Source: Neocallimastix lanati (nom. inval.) (Eukaryota; Neocallimastigomycota; Neocallimastigomycetes; Neocallimastigales; Neocallimastigaceae). From it: a stretch of 52,500 nucleotides of DNA. Below are positions 24,098 through 36,389 of the stretch, piece by piece. The DNA lies in contig JACVTC010000191.1 in NCBI GenBank assembly GCA_016946835.1, positions 1 through 52,500 of the forward strand, in the 5' to 3' direction. Position 1 is the first letter of the stretch. Each line of letters starts with the position of its first letter. Both the position numbers and the translations under genes were made by a program. The notes under the pieces were generated by a model. That model was given only the letters and a program-made list of their open reading frames with translations. It was not told the origin of the DNA and ran no database searches.

Positions 24098-24571
24098 CAA
24101 AATGTTTTATGAAACTATAGTTATTATTGGTGCAAAAAAAAAAAAAAAGTTATTGTATTTGCTGGAACTATAATCATTGATATGGATGAAGGTACTGTAG
24201 CAATTGATGGTGTTCCAGGAATGATAAATGGAACTGCTGTTGGATTTTGTTGCTGAACTATGATTAAATATGATAAATATATATTAAAACTCTTTTTTCT
24301 TATTATATAACGATATCAATTTTTAAATAATAACGCTATAAAAATAAATATTAACATGTAAATAAATATTAACATGTAAATATATATTAGTATGTAAATT
24401 CATTACTAATTTATTTCGTATAGAAAAAAAAAATATTAATTAATCAAAACAAAAATTAATCTTTCAATAAATATATAATATATTGAACTTTTTTTATAGA
24501 AAAAATTTGTAAAATATTATATTATAAAAAAATAAAATACAATAAATTTTATTTCATATATAATATTTATT

Positions 24572-24605
<34 letters not shown>

Positions 24606-25685
24606 TTTTATTATTTTTTGACTTTTAAAAATCTTACTGTAATTTAAAATAATAATTATTATAATTATAATGAATTGTAATTTTTAAAATATTTAAGAAA
24701 TATTAATTGTGTAACAAAATTTCCATATAATTATATCTATATTTTGTTAAATCTTTTTCTACAATTCAATTTTTGATTATTTATTGATTTTTTTTTTTTT
24801 TTTGTTTGTTAATTTAATTGTATCTTTAAAACTTTTTGTATTTTTTATAGTTTAACTTTTTTTAATATATATATTTTGTTGAATTCTTTAATTTCAATAA
24901 AAAAAAATATTTATAATTTAACTGTAATTTATATTTCTAATGAAAAAAAAGTAAAAAAAAATTCTGTTTTAATAGTTATATACATATAATCTTATTTATT
25001 AATAAATATTAAATTTTGTATTAAGAAATTATGTCCGAAAATAATTCTATCATTCGCTAGTAATTATATTAAATTTTCATTATAAATTGACTGTTATCAT
25101 TATGCAATAATGAAATTTAATAATAATACTATCAATTATTATTATTATTTATTATATTATTATAATATTTATTTATTTATTTAATATCAAATGGAGAAAA
25201 ATTTCACAAAAATAATATTAAAAATTTTTATAAAAAAAAATTTCCAAGATACAATTAAATAAAACAAAAAAATATTTCATAAACTTTTTAATTAAATTAC
25301 ATTTAAAATTAAATTAATGGAAAAAAGATATAACCAAAAGTTATAATTCTATTGAAAATTTGATATACAATTATTAAGATTTCTCATATATTTTAAAAAT
25401 TACAATTTATAATTATAATAAAAATAAAAATAATTATTTGTAATATAGCTGTTATTAAATTTATTAAAGTTATTAAATTTGATTATTTAATCCAATAAAT
25501 TATTAGATTTAATAATACTTTTAAACTTTTATAGATATATCTATAATTTTTGTTGTATTTTAATGGTTCTTGAAGTATTAAATCAATAATACAAACAAAC
25601 AAACAAAAAAAAAAAAAAAAAATGCAATTTTCAAAAATAATATCATTTTTAATAAATATTTATTTATATATATATATATAAATGA
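23458..25685. other. AT-rich gene-poor stretch
   Basis: Except for the small broken ORF at 24102-24256, only A/T repeats are seen. These include A runs with (TAAAA)n just after the deaminase gene (23590-23650), an A run at 23740-23770, an A run followed by (TA)n at 23926-23980, and a 34-nt A run ending just before 24096. Confidence 0.45.
24102..24256 (+). pseudogene. Small hydrophobic ORF interrupted at a 15-A run
   Basis: ATG at 24102 opens MFYETIVIIGA, then a run of 15 A shifts the frame. The following frame encodes VIVFAGTIIIDMDEGTVAID then GVPGMINGTAVGFCC and a stop at 24256. Base composition is distinctly more coding-like than the surroundings. Either the A-run length is wrong in this sequence, or this is a decayed remnant of a membrane or secreted protein. 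Product not recognised. Confidence 0.3.
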
Positions 25686-25689
25686 TTAT

Positions 25690-26190
25690 ATTGTAAATCT
25701 TTCGATAATCTGAACAAATATTTTGACATGCACAATACTAAAAGTCCATTATGTATAGATTACAAAAATCTCATAAATAGAAAAACTGAAAGAATCAATC
25801 AAACCTTAGTGAATGCGCCTATTACACTTCTAAATTGAACAGGTATATCTGAAAATTTCTGGGAATACACCATTAAGCAAGCTTGCTATACATATAATAA
25901 AGTACCACATTCTGGAAACAAAAATTTAATTCTAGATGAAGAGTTTGAAGATAAAAAGGTATTCATAAAACACTTAAATACGTTTGGTTGCGTATGTTAT
26001 TATAAAGATTTTTACTCAACATAAGCTAAAATTTGCACTAAAAAGCGAAAAAAAAGGAATATTTTTAGGCTTTGATAATCAAACCTACTTATATATAGTT
26101 ATGGACCGAAAAGATTTAAATATCCGTCACATTTAGAGAAGTTGAGTGCTTGGAAAATGAAACTTCAAATTTAAAATATAAAAATGGTAA
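25690..26190 (+). pseudogene. Ty1/copia integrase fragment
   Basis: Frames broken by stops read INQTLVNAP, then ENFWEYTIKQACYTYNKVPH, then FIKHLNTFGCVCYYKDF, then KKGIFLGFDNQTYLYIV. This is the usual order at the C-terminal end of the copia integrase core. No LTRs are visible nearby. Confidence 0.8.
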
Positions 26191-26199
26191 ATAGAAGGA

Positions 26200-27240
26200 A
26201 TTAATTATTTATAAAAATGTAAAATTAAATAGACCGTCTAATAAAAACATATAATTTTATAAATAAATAAACATATATAAAATTTACATATAAAAATTAT
26301 TCAAATAATAAATTAAATAAGTGAAAAAATAAAAATATATATTAATATAAAATACCATATTTAATAAATATACGAATAAATAAAAATAAAAAATTGATAT
26401 AAATACATATATTAAATGAATATGATAAATTATATCTTAACTATTTAAACTAGCATTATACCATTCATTTCTTAAACCTTTTATTTCCCTTTTTTCTCCA
26501 GTAAAAATGCAATCCATAAAAAAATAAAAATAAAAATATTATATATTAATATATTCATCTTCTAATCTAATATTGTTATATAAAAGTTTAGTAGATAAAT
26601 ATCTTTTATATTGATTAGCCATAAAAATAAAATTTTTATATTACATATTAATTAACTTTAGATAAAAATTAAATTATTTAAATATATATATATATATATA
26701 TATATCATTAATTCTATAGAGTTATTAGATGAATAAAAATTTAAGATAAAAAAATAATATTTGATATATTATTTTTTTATATATTATTATTTATTATAAA
26801 TGAATTTAATCTTCAAATAATTTATTAATTTCTTATTTATAATAATAAATTATCAAAAAAAAATTATTAAATTATGATTCTTTTAAAATCATGATCAGTA
26901 AAAAATAATGATATTTTTCTTGTTATTCCTTTATTATTTTCAACAAAATGTTGTAGTATATGAAATATATTTATTTATTCATTGCTATTTTTTTTTAAAA
27001 AAATAAACCTTATAGCATTATATTATTATATATGAAGAAATATAGGATATTAAAGGTTAATAAAAAGTAAAAAAATTTTTTCAATAATGAGGTACATATA
27101 TTTTCAATTGCAGCAACATATTCAAAAAAAAAAAAAAAAAAAAAAAAAACTGTATTTTCACTATAAAATAAGCTTTTTTTTTTTTTTTTGGTTTTTCTCT
27201 CCCTCAGATACGTAAAAACATTATTTATTAACATATTAAT

Positions 27241-27283
<43 letters not shown>

Positions 27284-27628
27284 AAATATCATTTATCTTT
27301 AATTATTAAAGTTTTAAAACAAAAAAAAAAAAAAGATTATCATAAAAGTTACACAAAGAATATTAATAATTATTAATGATTAATGTTGAATTAAATTTTT
27401 TTTTTTTTTTTTAAAATTTATTAAAAACTTAATAAGAAATAAATAAATGAATAAATAAATGTAAAGTAAATAAATAAATAAATGAGAAATAAATAAATGA
27501 ATAATAATAAAAAATTAAACAAAATTAGTACTATTAAACATGAACTTCAATTTCTATCACATATGATATGAATCATTTATTCATTACTTAAATACATAAA
27601 TAAAAAATTCAAATGAACTTTTATTTTT

Positions 27629-27674
<46 letters not shown>

Positions 27675-28326
27675 ACTTTCTTACCTATACTTTTTTTGTA
27701 GTGTTGTTTTTATTAAAAATTAATAAATAGTTTATAATAAATAAAGTGTTAAATATTATATCAAAGATAAGTAAAAAATATTTAAAATTATTAAACAATA
27801 AACATTTCAACCATATATAAATTATTTATTAACTCGACCAATAAAGATACAGATATAATTTTATAATTTTCCTTTTATATATATATTAACTTATTTGTTT
27901 AAAAAAATAAGAACAAAGAATATATTGAACATTATTTATTTAAAAAAAAAAAATTTTTTTCTTTCTATCTTTCTTTCTTAATAATATATTTTTATAAAAT
28001 ATATCTCTTAGATTTTAAAAAAAAAAAAAAAAAAAAAAAAGTATTTAAGAAACTAAATAAATCTTAAAAAAATAATTTTAAATACAAAAAATACTTGTAA
28101 ATAAAATAATATTGTTAAAAAAAATAGAATAAAAAGGTAAATATCAAAAATAAATAATAAAATAAAAATTAGCTATTAAGAAAATTTTTTAGTAATAATA
28201 ATAATAAGAGTAATAATAATAATAATAATAGTAATAATAATATTATTATCATTAATAGTATAAATTTAAAATATATAAGAAGTTTTTTAAAATATAAATA
28301 TAATAATAGATACAATTTATATTAAA
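26200..28326. other. AT-rich gene-poor stretch
   Basis: No gene is supported. Notable tracts are a 40-nt A run (27242-27281), T runs at 27640-27670, and AATAAATG repeats at 27430-27500. Frames of 60-77 codons here are Lys/Phe/Ile homopolymer translations. Confidence 0.45.
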
Positions 28327-28569
28327 ATGGAGGGTGTTTCTTCTTCTGAACTTTATCGCTCTACAAGAAATGGAATGCTTTATCAAGCTTTTTTAGGTAT
28401 TACATCTCTCCTTGGTACTTTAGTCTTATTTGCTTTAAATAAAGATACTGTAGCTTATACTTTTGCCATTATAACAGGGATATGTCAATTAGCCTTACCA
28501 TTTACTTCAAAAAATGGTAAACCTTTAGGTATTTCAAATTTAGAAAAAATACAAGTATTTATCTATTAA
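28327..28569 (+). CDS. Hypothetical 80-aa membrane protein, possibly truncated
   Basis: The codon use and composition look coding, unlike neighbouring frames. The protein starts MEGVSSSELYRSTRNG and has two hydrophobic segments, about residues 17-38 (MLYQAFLGITSLLGTLVLFA) and 43-60 (VAYTFAIITGICQLALPF), then a polar KNGKPLGISNLEKI tail. The last few codons (QVFIY) may not be native: a possible donor (CAA|gtattt) precedes the stop. A copia relic begins about 20 bases downstream, so the original 3' part may have been lost. Not recognised as a known family. Confidence 0.5.
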   Translation: MEGVSSSELYRSTRNGMLYQAFLGITSLLGTLVLFALNKDTVAYTFAIITGICQLALPFTSKNGKPLGISNLEKIQVFIY

Positions 28570-28589
28570 TTGTGGCTTGCTTCAAATAT

Positions 28590-28939
28590 TTGAAACATCT
28601 AAAATGAAAGCCATAAACGTATTTTAAATTCATAGAATATGAATATATTTAATTTATTATAATAAGGTTTCATTCAATTATTTTTACACTCATTATCCCC
28701 TGTCAAACCTTATTTTCTAATTTATCAAAAATTAGGTTTGAAATCTTTGACATCTTAAGTCCATTAACATTTTTAATTAAGACGTCTGTAATTATATCTT
28801 CTGTATTAATGTATTCGAAGATAACTTTATGATTTTTAATATTATCTTTGATAAAATAAAATTTTAAAGTTTATATGTTTTAATTTACTGCTAAGTTCAC
28901 CATTTTCGATGGTAGTTTTACTAGATAGATTATCCCAAT

Positions 28940-28975
<36 letters not shown>

Positions 28976-29156
28976 GTTTATTAAATTTTTTTGAATAGTT
29001 CATATACTATATTTCTTACTACTAAACATTTATTCGTACATTCTGAAGTCCCAATGTATTCGGCTTCCATAATCAATGTGGCTATAATAGATTTTTTTTT
29101 TTTTTGAGGACCAAAGAATTGGGTTAGATCCCATTAAAATTATACATTCAGATAGT

Positions 29157-29192
<36 letters not shown>

Positions 29193-29560
29193 CGCCTCCT
29201 CGATCTACATCTGTTATAAATTATAAATTCCTCTTTTCCATTGTATATAATTTTATATTCTTTGGTATACTATAAATATTTAAATATATTCATTACCATA
29301 TGCCAGTCTGAGATTGTTGGATTTTCAGCACTTCTTGACACTTTAATAACTGTAAAGGCAATATCTGAACTTGAACTTCTGGCTAAAGTAAATTAGGGAC
29401 CTTAATGTACTTTAATAAAATATTTTTATTAAATGGTTCATTATTTTCATTTTTGCTATCTCCGCTACCTAGTGTCTTTGTTTTCTTAACATTATTAACT
29501 CTAAATCTTACTAGTATATTTTCTATGTAACTAATTTAAGAAATGGATTGTCAAATTCAA
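28590..29560 (-). pseudogene. Ty1/copia RT/RNase H remnant
   Basis: Reading leftwards in broken frames: a copia RT thumb trace (NPTISDWHMVMNIFKYL near 29290-29340), then a trace around YIGTSECTNKCLVVRNIVYE (28990-29060), and the C-terminal RNase H tail VIFEYINTEDIITDVLIKNV (28770-28830). Two T runs interrupt it. The end of the element overlaps the region just downstream of the 80-aa ORF. Confidence 0.75.
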
Positions 29561-31085
29561 CATTAATAAATTAAGTTAAATAATTATCAATAAATTTTAA
29601 ATAAAAAATTTTGTTTTAAAATATATATATTTATTTTATTTAAAAAAAAAATATTATAATTTTCGATTATTTAATTTTTATAAATAAAAAAAATTTTTTA
29701 TTAATATATTGTATTATATTATTTGTATTACATTAATACTAAATATATATACTTTATTCTATATTTAATAGTACAAATGAGCTTTCAATATAAATTCAAT
29801 TTCAGCACTATTTTCAAAAAAAAAAAAAAAAAATTATATACAATCTGGTTGTATCTATATTTATATTTTAAATAATTATAAAATTAATAATAATGTTTTT
29901 TAAAAAAAAATAATTTATTTTACTTAATTTACATCTATTAATGTAAAAAGGAACTAATACTCACAAATCCATTACTACGAGAACTATCCCTCATATATTC
30001 ACAATAAATAGAATATTGAATTATTTCTATAAATTACTACTCAGATACACTTTGCTCTTGGTACTAAAATTTATGTTAATATTGCTTCACCTGTAAAAAT
30101 TCTTCCATTTTTTTAGATTTTTAGATATTCATCATCTGTATAAATAAAGATTTAATTCTAATAAATATAATTGTTGTTGATAAATAGAAGATATTGTTGT
30201 AGAAATGAATATAAATAAAATGGAATTATAATTAAACTAATGTTTTTTTTTATTATTTGAGATATTTTAAAAAAAAAAAAAAAAAAAAAAGGCTTTTATA
30301 AAAATACATTAACAAATAATAGTATAATGTTTATGGAAAATATTTTTTATAATTATTAATAATACAGTATCTAAATTTTTAATTTCATTTTTTTTTGTAT
30401 AAAATTATTTATTTTAAATAAAAGAATATATTAATTTAAAAATTTAATAATATTAAATATAATTATGAAATTGTAATTTTTTTCTAAAAAAAATATATAT
30501 ATATATATATTTTAAATTAATTTTTGATAATATTTTATTAATTATTATAATAAAATTTTAAAATCTCTTATTTAAAATAGGTATTAGGATTAGTTTTTAA
30601 CTTTTTAATTTTTATTAAAATTAATCAAATAGTTAATATATTAATTATGTATATACAATATTACATGAAATCAATACTCCATGATTTTAAGTAAATTAAA
30701 AAAAATTTTTTGAACTGTTAAATGAGAAATTTTAAAACAAAGATTTTTAAATAGAATTTCTAGTACAATATGATAGTAATTTAAATTATTTTAAAATTAT
30801 TAATAATTAATAATTAGTAAATATTAAATTGTGTAGTAAATATAAAGTTATATAGTTTTTTTTAACAATTAAGTTATTAATTATTATTAATTATTAATTA
30901 TTTTTAGAATATTATAATTAGTATGTAATTTTTTTTTTTTTTTAGAATTATATCATTACTACTGGTTTAAAAATTTAATAAATTAGAATTATTATCATTA
31001 CTATTATTTGAATATAAAAAGATAAGAAGCGTTTATTATATTGAAGAGTCAAACCGAGTTAGAAAAAAATATTTTTATATTTTGA
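29561..31085. other. AT-rich stretch with a possible faint copia trace
   Basis: Bases about 29940-30130 are slightly less AT-rich and may be a plus-strand RT scrap (ITTRTIPHIFTINRILNYFY), but no motif is decisive. The rest is simple A/T sequence. Confidence 0.3.
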
Positions 31086-31087
31086 TA

Positions 31088-31480
31088 AATTTCAAAGAAT
31101 CAAGTATATCTTCAGAGCTATAGTCCATAAGCTCTAATGGGTTATTAGTTGAACTATCACAGTTAAGAGAAGTGGATATTTCAGAGTCACTATAAATATC
31201 CATTACTTCTTGAAAGCGTGGGTAGGGGCATTGTTGACTTTAGCAATGTGGAGATGATTGAATTTGTGTCCTCAAAGGTGGGTTCTGTTTCTTTTAAGAG
31301 TTCAGAAATTACTTTTGAACTCTTGAGACTTAAGTGGACCACCAGGGTTAGTAGATTTATTAGTAGTAAGGGCCTTAGATAGGCCGATTATATTACCCTG
31401 TTTTAATGCAAGGGTAAAGGGCAGAAAACCTGCTAAGGATCGAAAGGAAGAGATGGTTACTTCAATGGTCGAGCCGGGAG
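31088..31480 (-). pseudogene. Unidentified coding relic
   Basis: This block has near-normal base composition. On the minus strand one frame reads GSTIEVTISSFRSLAGFLPF then TLALKQGNIIGLSKALTTNK. After shifts, another reads QEVMDIYSDSEISTSLNCDS and ends SSEDILDSLKFIKI with a stop at about 31090. It looks like the C-terminal part of a protein with an acidic tail, broken by frameshifts. It lies directly outside the copia LTR at 31488, so it could be the target of that insertion or another mobile element's protein. Family not recognised. Confidence 0.5.
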
Positions 31481-31487
31481 AATACTA

Positions 31488-31623
31488 TGAAATTTATTAC
31501 AACGAGTTTAAATTATAGATGTAATACAACAAAAAACATAAAGAAAAACATTTTTTTAAATTTAAGTTTCAATTTATTTAAATCATAAAATAATATATAT
31601 GTCAAAATCTTTGTTTGCTAACA
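31488..31623 (-). mobile_element. Ty1/copia LTR, left copy
   Basis: It begins TGAAATTTATTACAACGAG and ends TTGTTTGCTAACA, and aligns along its length with 33350-33480. In element sense this is the 3' LTR. Confidence 0.65.
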
Positions 31624-33260
31624 TTCTCCTCTCAAACTTAATTTTTTCTGTTTTGTCAAAAATTATGTTTGTGAATTTTATCATTTTTGGTCCGATAATA
31701 TTTTTAGTTAGAGTGTTGACAAACATATATTTGAGTGCTATTATTTTATTTTTTAAGTTATCTTTATTAAAAGAGAATTTTATATTAATATGGTTGAGTT
31801 TTGAATTTAATTCACAGTTTACTATTGTTGTCATGCTTGATAAACTGTCTGTAAAAATAGTTATTTGTTTTTTAATGTTTAATAATTTAATTATAATACT
31901 TCTTATCCAAAGTACCTTTTTCATACATTCTGAAGAGCTGATATATTTAGCTTCCTGAGTCTAAGTTGTCATAGTAGTTTTTTTTTTTTTTATTTAGAAT
32001 TCCAACATATTGAATTTTTTCCCATAAGAATTATTTGTCCTGAAGTTGACTTTTTATCTTTTAATATCTCCTCTTAGGTCGAGATTGTAAAAGCAATGGT
32101 TTCGCCTATTCCGTTGTAAATTATTTTATTGTTTTTAGTAGAGTGTAAGTATTTGAATATATTTGTTACCCTTTTCCAATCAGTGATGGTGGGTTCTTGT
32201 CTTATTAAAACTTGAGAAGTTTCTTTAGGATTGTTAGTGTATTTACCTTTGTCTGTAGTATTATTGAAGCAATAATTTGTAAGTACCATTTTGATCCAAG
32301 ATTTTCTACTGTATTCGTCTAAAAAAGTAAGAATATAGCTTTTACTAGTGACTGATTTGTCGATAGATCCCATTAAACCTGAATGAATAGTTTCGAGAAT
32401 TCTTGTGGATTTCCAATGTGTGTGGTTTTCTTTTTAACTTTGAAATTTTACAATTCATGCATTCAATTTCCTTGATATTATGTAGTTTTAAGTATTTTTC
32501 TGTATCTTTGTGATAAAAATAAAAATGTTTGAGCCTTTGATGTCAAATATGTTTACTATAATTTGTCAGTTTTTTGATTAATTAGTTTAATGGGAAATAC
32601 GTTTGATATTAAGTTCATTTGCACTAAATTTTCTAAATTGTATTCTTTTTATTTTTCTTATTATAACCATATCTTAAAAGAAAGGAGGTTGTGCCATTAC
32701 GATTGAAAATTTCACGTACATATCCAGATCTTTGCTTATCTTATTCTACTAAGCAAGTTCTTGTTGATTGTGTCTAGAATAGTATATGTTATCAAGTTTA
32801 ATGTATTCTTCCATTAATAATACCATAAAAAGTACCAATACCATCGAAAAAACATTTAGAGTTGTTTGATCATCTCATTTTAACTATTCTCATTTCTGAA
32901 ATTAGTTAGTAATTCCTTTTTGTTGGTAATATGCTCAGAAATTCCAGTATCAGAGGTTTAGATTACGGTATCTTTATTATTTTGAGAATCTTGTGGGTTA
33001 TTATTGTCTTCTTGATATTAGTCAATATCATTGGACTGTGTTTCTATACTTGTGTGGATTATTGTTTTTATTTTCTTTTAGTTGTTTCTTGTTACTCATT
33101 GCTTTGATATTATCTATGATATTTTCGAACATGGGTAAAATTTCATCAAAAAATACATTTTTGTTTTATAGTTTTTCTTCATATTCATTGTTTGTTGTAT
33201 ATCTTCTTTTTCGATGATAATGTTTTGAATTTCTTGTATTATTTCTACGATCTTTGTTTA
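31583..33260 (-). pseudogene. Ty1/copia pol, internally deleted
   Basis: Reading leftwards from about 33250 there is poorly conserved sequence, then the GAG-pre-integrase Cys/His trace (ECMNCKISKLKRKPHTLEIH, about 32400-32470). An open frame at 32373-32074 follows, in which the integrase start (GSIDKSVTSKSYILTFLDEY) runs directly into the RT thumb (EPTITDWKRVTNIFKYLHST). That implies loss of most of integrase and RT. The open RNase H piece at 31924-31583 contains ITIFTDSLSSMTTIVNCELN and MFVNTLTKNIIGPKMIKF. Stops separate these parts. Confidence 0.8.
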
Positions 33261-33349
33261 TTAATGTAAAAATATGATAATTACAATTTACAAAATTTAT
33301 GAAAAATAACTGAGTTTGTATACAAATTGTAGCTTATGTCAAAATATAA

Positions 33350-33480
33350 TGAAATTTGTTACAATGAATTCAAATTAAAAATGTAAAATAATGAAAAACA
33401 TAAAGATAAATATTTTTAATTGAAGTATCAATTTATTTATATTATAAAATAATATATGTCAAAATCTTTATTTGCTAAAA
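33350..33480 (-). mobile_element. Ty1/copia LTR, right copy
   Basis: It begins TGAAATTTGTTACAATGAAT and ends TTTATTTGCTAAAA. The terminal CA of the partner reads AA here. It is the 5' LTR in element sense; LTRs of about 130 bp are short but within copia range. No matching target duplication was found on the outer sides. Confidence 0.65.
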
Positions 33481-33949
33481 ATAATTGTAGTAAAATTTTT
33501 ATTAGTTATTATTACAATTAATTATTATTATTATTATAAAACAAAAAAATAAATAATTAAATATGCTAAATAAATATTAATAAAATAATAAATAATAATA
33601 ATAATCATAAATAATAAATAATAAATAATAAATAATAAATTATAAATAATAAAAAATAAAACTAATTAAATTATTTTTAATAATAAATGAATAATAAATA
33701 AATAAATAATTTTATAACTATTATTGGTAATGATTTTATATATTGAAAAATAAAAGTAGTAATACATTTTCATATTATAATATTTAGTTCAATAATTTAA
33801 AATTTAAAGCATATATTTTTGAATTCGCAATTCGATAGTTTATAGTATATATATATATAAATATAAAAGTTAAATATTTACATATGTAGATATAAAAATA
33901 AAAATGAAAAAAAAAAAAAAAAAAGAAACAATATTCATATACTTTTAAT
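33481..33949. other. AT-rich spacer between two copia relics
   Basis: This consists of AATAATAAATAATAAA repeats (33590-33700) and an A run at 33907-33923. No gene is seen. Confidence 0.45.
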
Positions 33950-34940
33950 TTTTATTATAATTCTGAAATAAAAATTTCATTTGAGAATTCTAATATTTTC
34001 TTTCTATTTAAATTTTTGGTAAATACATCAGCATTTATATTTTGGAAATCAATATATTCTGATTTTATAACTTATCTATATAATCCTTATTAAAATGATA
34101 CTTTATAATTATTTATTTTAATTTGGTATTTAAGTTCTGTTTTAAATACTCATTTTATTTGCTTAATTACTAGTGAAAATAGTAGTAGTTTTATTTAATT
34201 TTAATAAATCATTTAATATATTTCTTAACCATTAAATAGTTATACATCATCGTTTTTAATATAATTTTTATGTATTTTTTTTTCTTTTAATTCTTTATTA
34301 TATTTATTATTCTTTCTTGCTCTTTCTATTTATTCCATTAGGTCATCCTTATAATAACAATTGTAATTTTCTCTTCTTCTAGATAAGCTATTATATTTAA
34401 CTATATGTCTATCATATTATACAAGTTTGTTAGATTTGTATTTTCATCAATATCTAAATAGATTCTGAAGTTTTATGGAATGCATTATTTCATACATAAT
34501 TTTAAAATTTTCTCTATCAGAGATAATTTGTTGCTTTCTATTTTACGTTTAAAATGTACTAAATAGTTCGTCAAATATATAGGTTATTTCTCCTATATTA
34601 GTGCCTTCAAATCTTTTAGTTTCCTGATCCTAAATCTATACTTCTTTCTCAACTTTTTCATGATTTAGAAAAAAGATTTAATGTTTATGAAATCATACAG
34701 AATTTCATCATCAATATCATTGATTAATGCTTCCCTTGCAGTAGCATTGTTTTTCTTAGCCTTGGTTTACTTTTTCTTATTTTCTGGATATTTTTTCTGT
34801 ATTAAACATCCTTTTATAAGTAGTTTTCAAGTGCTAATCTTTCTACTGCTGCAGTTACTCTGAATTCCCAAACTTGGAAGTATTTTCCATTGAAAGTTTT
34901 GATGTCTTTTTGAGATATGTCAGCAGTAAGTTTAAAAGTT
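33950..34940 (-). pseudogene. Ty1/copia relic: Gag and RNase H tail
   Basis: Reading leftwards from about 34920: a Gag start (FNGKYFQVWEFRVTAAVERL), then INSIDDEILYDF-like residues and KKLRKKYRF (about 34660-34730), the usual copia Gag pattern. Near 33970-34080 the C-terminal RNase H tail appears (EYIDFQNINADVFTKNLNRK). The pol domains between them are missing or unreadable. The plus-strand frame at 34681-34863 is a shadow of Gag. Confidence 0.65.
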
Positions 34941-35365
34941 TAAAATGAGAATCTTAATCTCTAAATTTAATTATTCAATTATTTATAATATTATATAAAA
35001 TAGTAATTAACAAGTGTTTAGCGAAATTATTTTTCATTCATACATTTATATTATTTGTGGCTTGATAATAGATTTGATAATAGATTTGATATTTAATTAA
35101 TGTTTTATTACATTTATTTATAATATATTTATATTTACTTAATATATTTAAGTTAATCAAGATTTTATTTATTTTAATAATAAAAACAAATAATAAATAA
35201 TAATAATAATGAAGAATCTATAAAAAAAAAAGATAGTAAAATTAAAAAATTTTAAATATATTTTTATGAAAAATAATATAAATAATAGATAAATAAATTA
35301 GATAATACTTCTATATAAATTATAAAATTATAAATTTAGAGTTTTCATTTTGGAATATGAGACAT

Positions 35366-35529
35366 GGAATGTGGTGAATTATTTTAAATGTGATGTATTT
35401 TTTTATATATATATTATTATAATTTGACGCCATAAAATTTTTAATATCATTTAATACAATTGTATATAAATAATTTATTTATTTATTAATTTATAAATTA
35501 AAATATAAAAAGCCACAATGAAATTTTCC
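35366..35529. mobile_element. 164-bp MITE with 10-bp target duplication
   Basis: Perfect copies of TATGAGACAT flank it at 35356-35365 and 35530-35539. Its ends read inward are GGAATGTGGTGAATTATTTT and GGAAAATTTCATTGTGGC, which are imperfect inverted repeats. GAATGTGGT matches the ends of the MITE at 11754 and the MULE at 18027. An internal CGCCATAAAATTTTTAAT also resembles sequence just inside the MULE (about 18112). Confidence 0.7.
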
Positions 35530-35805
35530 TATGAGACATATAGGCCGTTTAATATTAATAAATTTATTAATTATTGAAATTCATTTTTCCTTTTTTTTTT
35601 TTTATAAATTAATATTAAAAAGTTTACTTAAATAATCCAAATTATAAGAATACAATTTGGATTATTAAAGTAAAATGTATTCTTTTTTATGTATTTTTTT
35701 TTGTTTCTTAATTAATAGAGTTAATTTAAATATAAAGTGTAAATTGTAATTGAATTTAGGCTTGTATATATTGAATTAATAGCTATTAATTAATATAAAA
35801 TTATT

Positions 35806-36165
35806 GCTAATAAATAATAAATAATAAATAATAAATAATAAATAGTAAATAATAAATAATAAAAAAGAGTATTTATTAATAAAATAATAAATAATAAATA
35901 ATAAATAATAAATAATAAATAATAAATAATTAATAAGTAATAATAAATAATAAATAATAAATAATAAATAATAAATAATAAATAATAAATAATAAATAAT
36001 AAATAATAAATAATAAATAATAAATAATAATAATAATAATAAATAATAAATAATAAATAATAAATAATAAATAATAAATAATAAATAATAAATAATAAAT
36101 AATAAATAATAAATAATAAATAATAATAATAAATAGTAAATAATAAATAATAAATAATAATATTA
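35806..36165. repeat. (AAATAAT)n heptanucleotide microsatellite
   Basis: About 350 bases of AAATAAT units include short TAA-only and AGT variants. The 134-codon minus frame across it (LLFIIYY repeats) is a repeat translation and not a gene. Confidence 0.93.
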
Positions 36166-36199
36166 AAAATAGTAAAAAAGACTTTTTTTGTCATAATAA

Positions 36200-36352
36200 T
36201 GAACTTTATTAAACTTATTGTATATATTTATAGTTTTATTTTAATTTATGTTATTATAAAAGTCATATTTAATGTTATTACTAATTTATTTTATCTATAC
36301 TATATTTAATCTTATTAATTATTAACTCAGAACTAACAAAACACAAATAAGA

Positions 36353-36389
<37 letters not shown>

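Noticed and set aside
35790-36194. 134-codon minus frame rich in LLFIIYY
   Set aside because: It translates the AAATAAT heptanucleotide repeat.
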